Part shown: in pieces, positions 1 through 8,090 of the stretch
Layout of the letters: each line of letters opens with the position of its first letter
Numbering within the stretch: the first letter of the stretch is position 1
Source: DASZIT01 sp036489495
GTDB taxonomy: Bacteria > Actinomycetota > Acidimicrobiia > Acidimicrobiales > RAAP-2
Direction of reading: 5' to 3'
Assembly (NCBI GenBank): GCA_036489495.1
Contig: DASXFR010000069.1
Location: 1-64,000, forward strand
DNA length: 64,000 bases
The notes under the pieces: generated by a model
What the model was told of the DNA's origin: nothing
What the model saw: the letters and a program-made list of their open reading frames with translations, nothing else
Database searches by the model: none
Made by a program: the position numbers and the translations under genes

Positions 1-204
1 CCATTTCTCGAACTCCCCCACCGAGGTAGTGACATAGGCGTCGAGCTTGCTGTCCAACCGCAGCAGGGTCTCCATCGACTCGGGGTCGGAGACGGGTCCC
101 GCTTCGATCAACTCGTCGATCAACCCCTCCAGGGCATCGAAGCCCCGCTGGCCGGATGCGACGTCGGCACTGGCATCGGTCGCTTTCAACGCGGCCGAAC
201 TCAT
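1..204 (-). CDS. Hypothetical protein, N-terminal part only (runs off the window)
   Basis: An open frame starts at ATG 204-202 and stays open to base 1, giving 68 residues of a longer protein. It begins MSSAALKATDASADVAS and continues with an acidic, probably helical stretch (ALEGLIDELIEAG, then LLRLDSKLDAYVTTSV). No domain is recognisable from this part. The frame has the GC-rich third positions of neighbouring genes, which supports coding. It is divergent from the next hypothetical gene, with a 214-base gap between their starts. Function unknown. Confidence 0.6.
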   Translation of the reverse strand, partial: MSSAALKATDASADVASGQRGFDALEGLIDELIEAGPVSDPESMETLLRLDSKLDAYVTTSVGEFEKW

Positions 205-418
205 ACTCGAATCATCTCATGGGGGTGTGACGGCCATGATCGGATACAGCCGCCCGGAGCGGTTTGAAGGGAAACTCCGGACTCGGCGTGTTGAAATAGC
301 GGCCATCCTTGACCTATTCGACTCACCTCGGTACCGTCGTGGCATCCCGGATCGCGGAGCAATAGGGATCACCGAAGGCAGCGCCGCCCCCACTGGCAAG
401 TACCCACGGAGTCCAACC
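205..418. other. Divergent intergenic region
   Basis: This 214-base gap separates two divergent hypothetical genes. On the plus strand there is a TTGACC box at 309-314, 17 bases, then TACCGT at 332-337, a weak promoter candidate for the gene at 419. Nothing else is recognisable. Confidence 0.3.
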
Positions 419-844
419 ATGCCCGCCCACAGTCAGCCTCGCCCGTTGCCCGATCTGTCCATGTCGAAACCGTCCGAGCCGATCCTCGGTGACTACGACG
501 AACACCCGGCGGTGACCGTCTTGCTGAGTGGAGTCCCCGAGTTCGGGCCTGCCTATTTGGCGCTGGTGAAAGCCTTCGACGACGACCCCGGTGGCCCCGC
601 AGTCTTCACCGAGCTGGCAGATTTCGTGTCGGAACGCCTAGTCGCCATTGAAGCTGAACGACCCGTCCTCGAGCGGGCGCTCGCCGCAATCGAGTCGGTA
701 GCCACGGCTGGTGGCGAGGCTGACGAGCTGGTCGGCTACGCCTTCCTCGACAGCCTGTCTCCTGAGGATCGTCGCTTGATTGCTCCGTGGCTGGGCCCAA
801 CCACACGATCGCTCCTGGACGAGTTGGACGCCGGACTCCTCTAG
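419..844 (+). CDS. Hypothetical protein, about 141 residues
   Basis: The frame is open upstream of base 419, but the upstream part has no coding character. ATG 419 has a CGGAG box about 8 bases before it; ATG 461 (MSKPSEP) is an alternative. The protein is acidic and largely helical: a hydrophobic centre (VTVLLSGVPEFGPAYLALV), a helix around FTELADFVSERL, and a C-terminal part (YAFLDSLSPEDRR) ending at a TAG. The pattern loosely recalls small DUF7674-like proteins, but I cannot assign a family. It lies 109 bases before folD on the same strand, so co-transcription is possible. Confidence 0.6.
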   Translation: MPAHSQPRPLPDLSMSKPSEPILGDYDEHPAVTVLLSGVPEFGPAYLALVKAFDDDPGGPAVFTELADFVSERLVAIEAERPVLERALAAIESVATAGGEADELVGYAFLDSLSPEDRRLIAPWLGPTTRSLLDELDAGLL

Positions 845-953
845 ACGGGCCGGGTGCACCGGACCCCCGTGGATAGGCCGGCGGCGGAGACAAGCACCCG
901 TGGCCATACGCTCGTAGGCACCCAATCTCGCCCAACAATAGAGAGGATCTCCC

Positions 954-1799
954 GTGTCGACCGCTGGCCTCCTGAACGGCACCCAGCTGGCCAACGACAT
1001 CTTAGATCGCACGGCAGAACGGGCGGCCGATTTCCTGGCCCGAACCGGCACCAAGCCGTGTTTGGCCACTGTCATCGTGGGAGACGACCCCGCCTCGGTC
1101 ACCTACGTGAGGATGAAGGAGAACCGTAGTCACCGGATCGGGATCGAATCCCGCCACACGGCGATCCCTGCAACTGCCTCGACGTTCGAGGTCGTCAGCG
1201 CGATTACCCGCCTCTCCGATGATCCGACAGTGCACGGCATCCTGTTGCAACATCCGAGTCCGCCGCAGGTCGATGAATCCGCGGCGTTCGAGGCGATCAT
1301 TCCCGAGAAGGACGTCGATGGGGTCACCCTGCACTCGTTCGCGGCCATGGCCCTCGGGCGCCCGGGCTTCATGTCCTGCACGCCGGGAGGGATCATCCGC
1401 CTCTTGGATGCCTACGGGGTGGAGCTCTCCGGCCGGCACGCAGTGGTCATCGGGCGCAGTCCGATCCTGGGCAAGCCGGTCGGAATGCTGCTACTCGGGC
1501 GTGACGCCACCGTCACCTACTGCCACTCCAAGACCCGGGATCTGCCGTCGATCGTGAAGACGGCCGACATCGTGGTGGCGGCGATCGGACGGCCGAAGCT
1601 CGTGAAAGGAGACTGGCTGACCCCGGGGGTGGTGGTTATCGATGCCGGCTACAACCCGGGCAATGTGGGCGACGTGGACTTCGACGGAGCGGTCGAGCGG
1701 GCCAGTCTCATCACTCCGGTGCCGGGAGGGGTGGGTCCGATGACCATCGCCCTCCTGATGGAGCAGACAGTGGACGCCGCCTTCCAGCAGACTGTCTAG
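954..1799 (+). CDS. folD: Bifunctional methylenetetrahydrofolate dehydrogenase / methenyltetrahydrofolate cyclohydrolase
   Basis: FolD is a cytosolic NADP-dependent enzyme that interconverts 5,10-methylene-, 5,10-methenyl- and 10-formyl-tetrahydrofolate. The product is 281 residues, the usual family length. The catalytic YVRMK motif (Tyr and Lys of the YxxxK signature) follows GDDPASVT. The KDVDG motif, the nucleotide-binding GRSPILGKP and the C-terminal PGGVGPMT signature are all present. The family's usual QLPLP is QHPSPP here. The start is GTG 954, with a GAGAGGA Shine-Dalgarno sequence about 6 bases upstream. It makes the 10-formyl-THF used by fmt (15815-16717). It converges on pheT with a 59-base gap. 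Confidence 0.95.
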   Translation: MSTAGLLNGTQLANDILDRTAERAADFLARTGTKPCLATVIVGDDPASVTYVRMKENRSHRIGIESRHTAIPATASTFEVVSAITRLSDDPTVHGILLQHPSPPQVDESAAFEAIIPEKDVDGVTLHSFAAMALGRPGFMSCTPGGIIRLLDAYGVELSGRHAVVIGRSPILGKPVGMLLLGRDATVTYCHSKTRDLPSIVKTADIVVAAIGRPKLVKGDWLTPGVVVIDAGYNPGNVGDVDFDGAVERASLITPVPGGVGPMTIALLMEQTVDAAFQQTV

Positions 1800-1802
1800 T
1801 CT

Positions 1803-1816
1803 TGACCTTCCGGTCA
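1803..1816. repeat. Small inverted repeat between convergent folD and pheT
   Basis: TGACC-TTCC-GGTCA forms a perfect 5-bp stem with a 4-base loop, three bases after the folD stop. It has no T-run, so intrinsic termination is uncertain. Its position between two convergent genes is the only support for a terminator role. Confidence 0.3.
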
Positions 1817-1858
1817 TGACGACGTGCCGCTCGTGACGAGAGCCGGCGTGACCCACCG

Positions 1859-4405
1859 CTAGCGAAGCGTGGCTTTGCCGCCCTCTTCCACCGCGGCGAT
1901 GCACCGATTCCGGAGCTCGGCGAGCTCGGCGTCGTTGAGGGTGTGGTCGAGAGAACAGAAACGGAGCCGGTAGGCCAGGCTGCGCCGTCCGACCCCCACG
2001 ACGTCGCCGCGGAAGACGTCGAACAACTCGACTGACTCGAGGTCCTCTCCCCCGGCCCGGCGAAGCGCCCGCTCCACGGTGCCGGCGCTGACCTCGTCGT
2101 CAACCGCAAAGGCCAAGTCGATGTCGGAGGACGGAAACCGGCTGATCGGCCGGGCGACTTCCGGCCGGCGGGGCACCTGCTGGCGATCCAGCAGCGTGCC
2201 GATGTCCAGATCGAGCCAACCGACCCGACGAGCGCGGCCGTCCGGCCCGACCAGGCCGAGGGAACCGACGATGAAGGGGTCGAGCTCGCCGACCACTCCC
2301 AGCGGGGTCGACGGGCCGGAGTCGGCGTCGTTAGGGGAAGTCGGCACCAGACTTGCCAACCCGGCCGACCGGTAAGGGTGCAAGACCGCGGCGGGGGTTC
2401 CGACCGCGGGCGTCATGTCCCAGTCGGCAATGGCCAGCCCTTCGGCAATGGCTCGCCAGGCAGCAACCGCAGTCCAGGCATCGTCCCCGGCCGCGCAGAA
2501 CACCGCACACAGGCGCTCCGGCATATCGGTCGACGGACCCTCCCCGGGACCGGCCGGGGTTTCGGGATAGTGGAATACCGTCCCCACCTCGAAAAGCCGA
2601 AGGTCCCCCTGGCGGCGTTCGGCGTTGTACAGGACCGCCCGCACCAGTCCGGGGACCATCGAGCTGCGCAGAAACGGCTCTGCGTCCACCAGCGGGTTGG
2701 TGACTTCGATGTACGGCGGGTCGACTCGGGACATGGTCTGGTCGAACTCGCTCACGAAGGTGGTGGTCCAGGCTTCGGATGCGCCGAATCCGCAGAGCAT
2801 GTCCTTCAGCCTCCGGCGATCCCGCTGGTACACGGTGAGGCGTCCGGGTTGGGGCCAGGCCGGCATCCGCCGAGGCAGTCGTGCATACCCGTAGGTGCGG
2901 GCCACCTCCTCGGTGATGTCGGCCTCCCCCATCGACCCCGGGCGGATGTCGGGTCGAAACGTCGGGACCGTCACCGCCAGCACGCCACCACCGTCGGCCT
3001 CGCCGTCGGACGACACCTCCACTGACGCGATCCCGATCGGGGTCAACAAGGCGGAGACCTCCGAGGCGAGGAGCCCGGTTCCCAGCAGCTCGTTCACCCG
3101 GGCCGTCCGTACCGTCAGCTCCACCGGCGCCGGCACGTCGCCCCGGATGTCGATCGTCCCCGGTGCGACCGCCGCGTCGCTCCCGGCGGTCAGAGCCAGG
3201 AGCTGGCAGAAGCGATCGGCGGCCCGGTCGATGCCTGCCGGATCACATCCCCGCTCATATCGGGCCGATGCCTCGGTCCGCAGCGCCAGGCGCTTCGAGG
3301 TCCGGGCAATGGCCATCGGATCGAAGTAGGCGGTCTCCAGCAGCACCCGGGTGGTGCCGCTCCCGATCTCCGAGGATGCCCCGCCCATGATCCCGCCGAT
3401 TCCCACCGGCGTTCCCTCGGCGTCACAGATCAAACAGTCCTCGCCGGTGTCTCCCAGGCCGGGGCCCGGACGGCCGAGCTCCCGGGTGACGCCGTCCAGG
3501 GTGGTGATGGTCTCACCCTTGACCGCCCTCCGGATGATCAATCCCCCACCGCCGAGGCGATCGAGATCGTAGGGGTGGGTGGGCTGCCCGAGCTCGAGCA
3601 TCACGTAGTTGGAGGCGTCGACCACATTGTTGATCGCCCGCATCCCGGCCAGCCGCAGCCGATCGGCCAGCCAGGTCGGCGACGGTCCAACGGCCACACC
3701 GGTGATCACCCGGGCGGTGAACCGCGGACACAGCTCGGTATCATCGACCCGGACCGAGGTGAGGGACTCCACCGAGGCCCCCGTGCCCTTGCCCTTGTCC
3801 CCGCCGGCCACCGCGGATGGCTCCACCTCGGGGATGGCGAAGGGGAGGCCGAGCCGGGCGGCCAGGTCCCGGGCGACCCCGGCCATACTCCAGGCATCGG
3901 GCCGGTTGGCCTCGACGGCGATGTCGAACACCACGTCGGGCTCGATCCCCATCGCCTCGGTGAACCGCTGCCCCGGACGGGCGCCGGCCACCTCGTTCAG
4001 CACCATGATCCCCTCGCCGTCATCGGACAGCTGCAGCTCGCGGCCCGAGCACAGCATGCCGTTGGAGACCACGCCCTTCATCTTGCGGCGACCGATGGCG
4101 AACCCCCCCGGCAGGACGGCGCCGACCGGAGCCAACGGGACCAGGTCGCCGACGGAAAAGTTCCAAGCCCCGCACACCACCTCGACGGGTCCATCGCCGG
4201 CGTCGACCGCGACCCGCCGGATCTTGTCGGCCCCGGCAATCGGGGCGATTTCCTCGACCCGGGCCACCACCACGTCTTCGAGCCCCTCGCCGACCCGCTC
4301 GATCGCCTCCACCACCAGACCGAGGTCGTCAAGGGTGGCGGCCAGGTCGGCCGGATCCCCGGCGAACGGGGCGAAGTCTCGGAGCCACGAAAGCGGTACG
4401 CGCAC
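1859..4405 (-). CDS. pheT: Phenylalanine--tRNA ligase beta subunit
   Basis: This is the beta subunit of the alpha2-beta2 phenylalanyl-tRNA synthetase, which charges tRNA-Phe. At 848 residues it has the bacterial length. It begins with the family signature MRVPLSWLRDF. An OB-fold tRNA-binding domain follows (VVCGAWNF, then KMKGVVSNGMLCS), then the B3/B4 editing region, the B5 domain (GIGGIMGG just before it), the catalytic-like core and a C-terminal FDX-ACB anticodon-binding domain ending near residue 848 (AYRLRF, then LNDAELAELRN). It lies 24 bases after pheS and is the last gene of the infC operon. Confidence 0.97.
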   Translation of the reverse strand: MRVPLSWLRDFAPFAGDPADLAATLDDLGLVVEAIERVGEGLEDVVVARVEEIAPIAGADKIRRVAVDAGDGPVEVVCGAWNFSVGDLVPLAPVGAVLPGGFAIGRRKMKGVVSNGMLCSGRELQLSDDGEGIMVLNEVAGARPGQRFTEAMGIEPDVVFDIAVEANRPDAWSMAGVARDLAARLGLPFAIPEVEPSAVAGGDKGKGTGASVESLTSVRVDDTELCPRFTARVITGVAVGPSPTWLADRLRLAGMRAINNVVDASNYVMLELGQPTHPYDLDRLGGGGLIIRRAVKGETITTLDGVTRELGRPGPGLGDTGEDCLICDAEGTPVGIGGIMGGASSEIGSGTTRVLLETAYFDPMAIARTSKRLALRTEASARYERGCDPAGIDRAADRFCQLLALTAGSDAAVAPGTIDIRGDVPAPVELTVRTARVNELLGTGLLASEVSALLTPIGIASVEVSSDGEADGGGVLAVTVPTFRPDIRPGSMGEADITEEVARTYGYARLPRRMPAWPQPGRLTVYQRDRRRLKDMLCGFGASEAWTTTFVSEFDQTMSRVDPPYIEVTNPLVDAEPFLRSSMVPGLVRAVLYNAERRQGDLRLFEVGTVFHYPETPAGPGEGPSTDMPERLCAVFCAAGDDAWTAVAAWRAIAEGLAIADWDMTPAVGTPAAVLHPYRSAGLASLVPTSPNDADSGPSTPLGVVGELDPFIVGSLGLVGPDGRARRVGWLDLDIGTLLDRQQVPRRPEVARPISRFPSSDIDLAFAVDDEVSAGTVERALRRAGGEDLESVELFDVFRGDVVGVGRRSLAYRLRFCSLDHTLNDAELAELRNRCIAAVEEGGKATLR

Positions 4406-4429
4406 TAGGTTCCTCTCACCATCGACGCA

Positions 4430-5494
4430 TCAGAACTGCCGCAAGAAGCGGATGTCGTTCTCGTTGAGTGCCCGCATGTCGGCGATCTGATGGCGCATCT
4501 GGGCGCAGCGATCGATGCCGAAGCCGAAGGCATAACCGGTCCACTGGTCGCCGTCGATGCCCACCGCGTCGAACACCGCCGGGTCCACCATCCCGCAGCC
4601 GCCGAGTTCGATCCAACCGGTCTGGGAGCAGGTGCGACAGCCGCTTCCGCGGCAGATGGTGCAGGTCACCTCGAACTCGGCCGAAGGTTCGGTGAACGGG
4701 AAATAGGCGGGGCGGAGCCTCGAGTGGATGTCGGGACCGAAGTAGGCGGAGGTGAACACCTCGATGGTGCCGGCCAGGTCGGCGAAGGTGATCCTCTTGT
4801 CGACTACCAAACCCTCGATCTGGTGGAACACCGCCAGGTGGGATGCGTCGGGGGTATCCCGGCGGTAGCAACGCCCGGGCATGACCGCGTGGATCGGGAG
4901 CCCGTCGTTGCGCACCGCGGCTTCCATCAAGTGGATCTGCACCGGCGAGGTGTGGGTGCGGAGCAATGTCGACTCCGGAGCGCCGAGGTTCAGATAGAAG
5001 GTGTCCCACATCCCCCGCGCCGGGTGGGCCGGCGGGATGTTCAGGGCGCCGAAGTTGTACCAGTCGGTCTCGATATCCGGGCCCTCGGCGACCTCGAAGC
5101 CCATGCCCACGAACACGTCCTCCAGCTCATCTTGCGTCTGGGAGACCAGATGGAGGTGGCCGCGGATCGCCGGGGTGGCGGCGGGCGCAGGAATGAATTC
5201 CGACAGGTCGAGGAGGTCGGCCTCCATGGTCGCCTTCATCTCCACCCATTGGATCTCGGTTCGGCGGCGGTCGAGCAGACCATCGATGGTGGTGCGGGCC
5301 TCATGCAGGCGTTGGCCCAGCTCCTTGCGGGCCTCGGGGTCGAGCTTCCCGAGCGAACGGTGCGCCTCGGACAGGGGCGACTTCTTGCCGGCCACCTGGG
5401 TAGCCACCCGGGTGATGTCCTCGGTGGTCCCCGCCGCGGCGATGGCCGCCTCGGCGTCGGCGACCAACGACTCGATGTCCGGAGCGTCGCTCAC
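4430..5494 (-). CDS. pheS: Phenylalanine--tRNA ligase alpha subunit
   Basis: This is the catalytic alpha subunit of phenylalanyl-tRNA synthetase, 354 residues. The N-terminal coiled coil spans roughly residues 1-90. The class II core follows, with motif 2 around MPGRCYRRDT and the C-terminal NENDIRFLRQF typical of PheS. A CxxC-x4-CxxC cluster (CTICRGSGCRTC) before the last motif may bind zinc, as in many bacterial PheS. The frame stays open far upstream, but that part is antisense-like shadow over the methyltransferase gene. GTG 5494 overlaps that gene's TGA in a GTGA junction, which fixes the start and suggests translational coupling. Confidence 0.96.
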   Translation of the reverse strand: MSDAPDIESLVADAEAAIAAAGTTEDITRVATQVAGKKSPLSEAHRSLGKLDPEARKELGQRLHEARTTIDGLLDRRRTEIQWVEMKATMEADLLDLSEFIPAPAATPAIRGHLHLVSQTQDELEDVFVGMGFEVAEGPDIETDWYNFGALNIPPAHPARGMWDTFYLNLGAPESTLLRTHTSPVQIHLMEAAVRNDGLPIHAVMPGRCYRRDTPDASHLAVFHQIEGLVVDKRITFADLAGTIEVFTSAYFGPDIHSRLRPAYFPFTEPSAEFEVTCTICRGSGCRTCSQTGWIELGGCGMVDPAVFDAVGIDGDQWTGYAFGFGIDRCAQMRHQIADMRALNENDIRFLRQF

Positions 5495-6378
5495 GATCGA
5501 GCCTCGCCGCGCTCGTTGTTCGGGACTGCCGGGGCCGATTCCACCTCCGGCATCGTAGAGCGCCGCTCGCCCGGCCCGGTCCGCCGCTGGCGGAGGGCTT
5601 CGAAGCAGAGCACCGCCGCCGACACACTCACGTTCAGCGATTCGGCCTGCCCCGCCATCGGGATCGACACCCGGGCGTCCAGCGCCGCCGCCACCTCGTC
5701 GCTCAGGCCCGAGGCCTCGTTCCCGAGCACCACGGCCACCGGTTGCCGCCAATCGAAGGCGGTGTAGTCGGTGCCGCCGCGCACCAACGTGCCCACGGTG
5801 GTGAAGCCACGCCGGTGGAGATCCCCGACCACGGCCAGGGCGTCCCCACCCATCACGATGGGGGTGTGGAACACCGAGCCGGCCGACGCCCGCACCGTTT
5901 TCGGGTTGGTCGGGTCGACGGTGCCGTCGCAGCACACCACCGCGTCGACCCCGGAGGCGTCGGCGGTCCGGATGACCGTCCCGGCATTGCCGGGGTCCCG
6001 GACGTCGGCACACACCACCACCATCGACGAGGCGCCGGCCACGTCCTCGATGGACGCGGGCACGAAGCCGACCACGGCCAGCACCGGCTGGGGGGTCACC
6101 GTGTCCGCCACCCGCTCGATGACCCCGGAGGCCAGGTCGAAGACCCGGGCCCCGTCCTGGTAGGCGCGGCCCACCACGTCGGCCACCGCCGGGTTGGACC
6201 GTCCCTCCGGGGCGATGTACACGGACTCGACCGCGGCCCCGGCCTCCAGGGCGACCGACAACAACTCGGCGCCCTCGACGACCAGACAGTGGTCGGACCA
6301 CCGCAGGCTGCGCTTCCGCAGCAGCTGGCGGACCCGCTTGACCCGCTGATGCGTAAAGCCCAGCCCCGGCTTGTTCAG
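5491..6378 (-). CDS. TrmH/SpoU-family RNA 2'-O-methyltransferase
   Basis: SpoU (SPOUT) enzymes methylate ribose 2'-OH groups of rRNA or tRNA with SAM. The motif order is right: the N-terminal substrate-binding module (RWSDHCLVVEG), then DVRDPGNAGTVIRTA, then LGNEASGLS, then the C-terminal SLNVSVSAAVLCFEALR. The first ATG/GTG/TTG is TTG 6264, which would delete the conserved N-terminus. The frame is clean and family-like up to CTG 6378, which overlaps the rplT stop as CTGA, so I place the start there (295 residues). The exact target nucleotide cannot be told from sequence. The infC-rpmI-rplT-methyltransferase-pheS-pheT order is typical of actinobacteria. Confidence 0.88.
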   Translation of the reverse strand: MNKPGLGFTHQRVKRVRQLLRKRSLRWSDHCLVVEGAELLSVALEAGAAVESVYIAPEGRSNPAVADVVGRAYQDGARVFDLASGVIERVADTVTPQPVLAVVGFVPASIEDVAGASSMVVVCADVRDPGNAGTVIRTADASGVDAVVCCDGTVDPTNPKTVRASAGSVFHTPIVMGGDALAVVGDLHRRGFTTVGTLVRGGTDYTAFDWRQPVAVVLGNEASGLSDEVAAALDARVSIPMAGQAESLNVSVSAAVLCFEALRQRRTGPGERRSTMPEVESAPAVPNNERGEARS

Positions 6379-6761
6379 GAAGCGGCCTCGGCGGTCGCCT
6401 GGGCGCCGGCCAGCGCTTCCTCGGCCACCTTCACCAACGAGGCGAACGCCTCGGGAGCAGTGACGGCCAGGTCGGCCAGCACCTTGCGGTCGACTTCGAC
6501 GTCGGCGGCGTGGAGACCGGCGATGAGCCGGCTGTAGCTCATGCCGTTCAGACGGGCGGCGGCGTTGATCCTCTGGATCCAGAGCTTGCGGAACTCCCCC
6601 TTGCGGGCCCGGCGGTCGCGGTAGGCGTACTGCAGGGAGTGCATTACCTGCTCGTTGGCGGCGCGGAACGAACGGCTCTTGTTGCCGTAGTAGCCCTGCG
6701 CTTGCTCGAGAACGGCGCGGTGGTGCTTCTTGGCGTGGACTGCGCGCTTGACTCGGGCCAT
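6375..6761 (-). CDS. rplT: 50S ribosomal protein L20
   Basis: L20 is a 23S rRNA-binding protein needed early in large-subunit assembly. The product has 128 residues, slightly longer than the usual 117-120 because of an Ala-rich tail (AQATAEAAS). It begins MARVKRAVHAKKHHRAVL and contains the family signatures RDRRARKGEFRKLWIQRINAA and YSRLIAGL. A strong AAAAGGAG Shine-Dalgarno sequence precedes the ATG. The 148-base spacer from rpmI is unusually long for this pair. Confidence 0.98.
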   Translation of the reverse strand: MARVKRAVHAKKHHRAVLEQAQGYYGNKSRSFRAANEQVMHSLQYAYRDRRARKGEFRKLWIQRINAAARLNGMSYSRLIAGLHAADVEVDRKVLADLAVTAPEAFASLVKVAEEALAGAQATAEAAS

Positions 6762-6909
6762 GGGAACTCCTTTTCGTTGGGGGCGGTGTCGGTCGGATGG
6801 TGCTGATCAGCCGACCGGATCGGATCCGTCGGCGGTTACTCGAGAACTGGGGTGTCGGGGTCGGGATCGGGGCTACCGAGACCGACCGGGTGAGATCGGA
6901 AGCGAGCCG
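6762..6909 (-). other. Long rpmI-rplT spacer
   Basis: The 148-base gap between rpmI and rplT is rich in GATC/CGATCC-like and CGGTCGG/CCGACCG elements that can pair with each other. It ends in the rplT Shine-Dalgarno sequence. No open frame of note lies in it. It could fold as an L20 autoregulatory mRNA element, but no known motif is recognisable. Confidence 0.3.
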
Positions 6910-7104
6910 CTACATACCCAGCATTCGCTTGACTTGACGCTCGTCGCCGGGAGCGAAGTCTGACTCGCGTCCCAGCCGGCGGGTTCGAGTGCTCGACTTC
7001 TTCTCCAGCAGATGGGATCGGAACGCCTTGCGACGGCGAAGCCGTCCGGTCCCGGTCACCTTGATCCGCTTGCGGGCTCCGCTGTCGGTCTTCATCTTCG
7101 GCAT
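6910..7104 (-). CDS. rpmI: 50S ribosomal protein L35
   Basis: L35 is a small basic large-subunit protein. The 64 residues match the family: MPKMKTDSGARKRIKVTGTG, then a KAFRSHLLEKKS core and a C-terminal VKRMLGM. It sits 4 bases after the infC stop and precedes rplT, the standard IF3-L35-L20 order. Confidence 0.97.
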   Translation of the reverse strand: MPKMKTDSGARKRIKVTGTGRLRRRKAFRSHLLEKKSSTRTRRLGRESDFAPGDERQVKRMLGM

Positions 7105-7108
7105 GGCG

Positions 7109-7888
7109 TCAACCCTCTCCTTCGATCTCCACGGCGGCCGGAGGTTGCTCCTCGGGCGCTTCCGGTGCTGTCACTGCGTCTGTGCTCTCGGCCGACGGTG
7201 TCTCGGCCACAGCGGCCACCTCGGCCACCTCGGCCGGCGCTTCTACCACCTCAGCGGCCAACTCGGCCGACGGTGTCTCGGCCACCGGGGCGACCTCGGG
7301 GGTCGAACCATTGGCGTGGCTGCCACCCGACTTCGGGCCTCGGGATGCGGCCGACTGTTTCGCTCGCTTGTCAGGTGCCAGCACCATCACCATGTTGCGA
7401 CCGTCGAGGCGGGGATCCGATTCGGACTTACCCATCCCCTCCATCTGCTCGGCGATGCGGTCGAGGATCTTCTTGCCCAACTCGGGATGGAAGACCTCTC
7501 GGCCACGGAACATGATGGTGATCTTGACCTTGTGACCCTCTTCGAGGAACTTGGCCACCTGCCGGGTCTTGGTGTCGAAGTCGCCGGGACCGATCTTCGG
7601 CCGGTACTTCATCTCCTTGATCCCGACGTGGACCGCCTTGCGCTTGGACTCCTTGGCCCGCTGGGCCGCATCGAACTTGAACTTTCCGTAGTCCATGATG
7701 CGGGCCACCGGCGGGTTGGCCAGAGGTGCCACTTCGACGAGGTCGAGATCTTGATCCCGGGCGAGGTTCAGCGCATCGGCGAGTGATTTGATCCCAAGCT
7801 GTTCACCGTCGGGGTCGACCAGACGGACCTCACGGGCGCGGATTCGGTCGTTGATCCGTGGTTCATTGGTGGTGACGGTAGCTGCTAT
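7109..7888 (-). CDS. infC: Translation initiation factor IF-3 with acidic C-terminal tail
   Basis: IF3 binds the 30S subunit, prevents premature 50S joining and checks initiator tRNA and start codon. The core (TNEPRINDRIR, the MDYGKFKFDAAQRAKESK linker and a C-domain ending NMVMVLAP) is complete. The longest frame begins at 8008, but its first 40 residues do not resemble IF3. An AGGAG box at 7899-7903 lies 10 bases before an in-frame ATA (7888-7886), which gives a normal IF3 N-terminus and 259 residues. A rare AUU/AUA/AUC start is the known basis of IF3 autoregulation. About 70 extra C-terminal residues are Ala/Glu/Pro-rich with repeated AETPSAE. Confidence 0.93.
   Translation of the reverse strand: MAATVTTNEPRINDRIRAREVRLVDPDGEQLGIKSLADALNLARDQDLDLVEVAPLANPPVARIMDYGKFKFDAAQRAKESKRKAVHVGIKEMKYRPKIGPGDFDTKTRQVAKFLEEGHKVKITIMFRGREVFHPELGKKILDRIAEQMEGMGKSESDPRLDGRNMVMVLAPDKRAKQSAASRGPKSGGSHANGSTPEVAPVAETPSAELAAEVVEAPAEVAEVAAVAETPSAESTDAVTAPEAPEEQPPAAVEIEGEG
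7187..7285 (-). repeat. 24-bp direct repeats in the infC tail
   Basis: Copies at 7187-7210 and 7262-7285 are identical over 24 bases and 75 bases apart. They are therefore in the same reading frame, and both encode the VAETPSAE segment of the IF3 C-terminal tail. Confidence 0.8.
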
Positions 7889-7898
7889 TTCGACTGCA

Positions 7899-7903
7899 CT
7901 CCT
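7899..7903 (-). promoter_or_regulatory. Ribosome binding site deciding the infC start
   Basis: AGGAG on the minus strand lies 10 bases upstream of ATA 7888. No ATG, GTG or TTG lies in frame between this site and the conserved IF3 N-terminus. Confidence 0.55.
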
Positions 7904-8034
7904 ATCTTCGGGCCACGGATTTCCCGTAACCTGCGAATAAGGAGCGGAGCTGCCACCGGAACAATTCCCCAGCCAAAGCCAGCTTCCGGACCCATTGACC
8001 CGACGCACTTGCCAAACTGGCTCATGGCCGGGTG

Positions 8035-8057
8035 GGAGTCGTAGACCGCGCGACTCC
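8035..8057. repeat. Inverted repeat in the infC / DUF1844 divergent region
   Basis: GGAGTCG (8035-8041) and CGACTCC (8051-8057) form a perfect 7-bp stem with a 9-base loop. It lies about 150 bases upstream of the infC start and 22 bases before the DUF1844 -10 box. It could be an infC leader hairpin or an operator. No T-run follows it on either strand. Confidence 0.4.
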
Positions 8058-8078
8058 GCTTCCTCGTCTTACAGCCTT

Positions 8079-8084
8079 TAGGCT
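8079..8084 (+). promoter_or_regulatory. Start-proximal -10 box (TAGGCT) of the DUF1844 gene
   Basis: TAGGCT ends 6 bases before GTG 8091. This spacing puts the transcript start at or next to the start codon, so the mRNA may be leaderless. Confidence 0.5.
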
Positions 8085-8090
8085 ACCACC

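Noticed and set aside
845..953. Possible ZTP or THF riboswitch before folD
   Set aside because: The region is GC-rich with a small CCGG/CCGG hairpin, but neither consensus is present.
4430..6301. A 623-codon open frame apparently fusing a new N-terminal half to PheS
   Set aside because: The upstream half is Arg/Gly-rich shadow over the methyltransferase gene; PheS begins at GTG 5494 in a GTGA junction.
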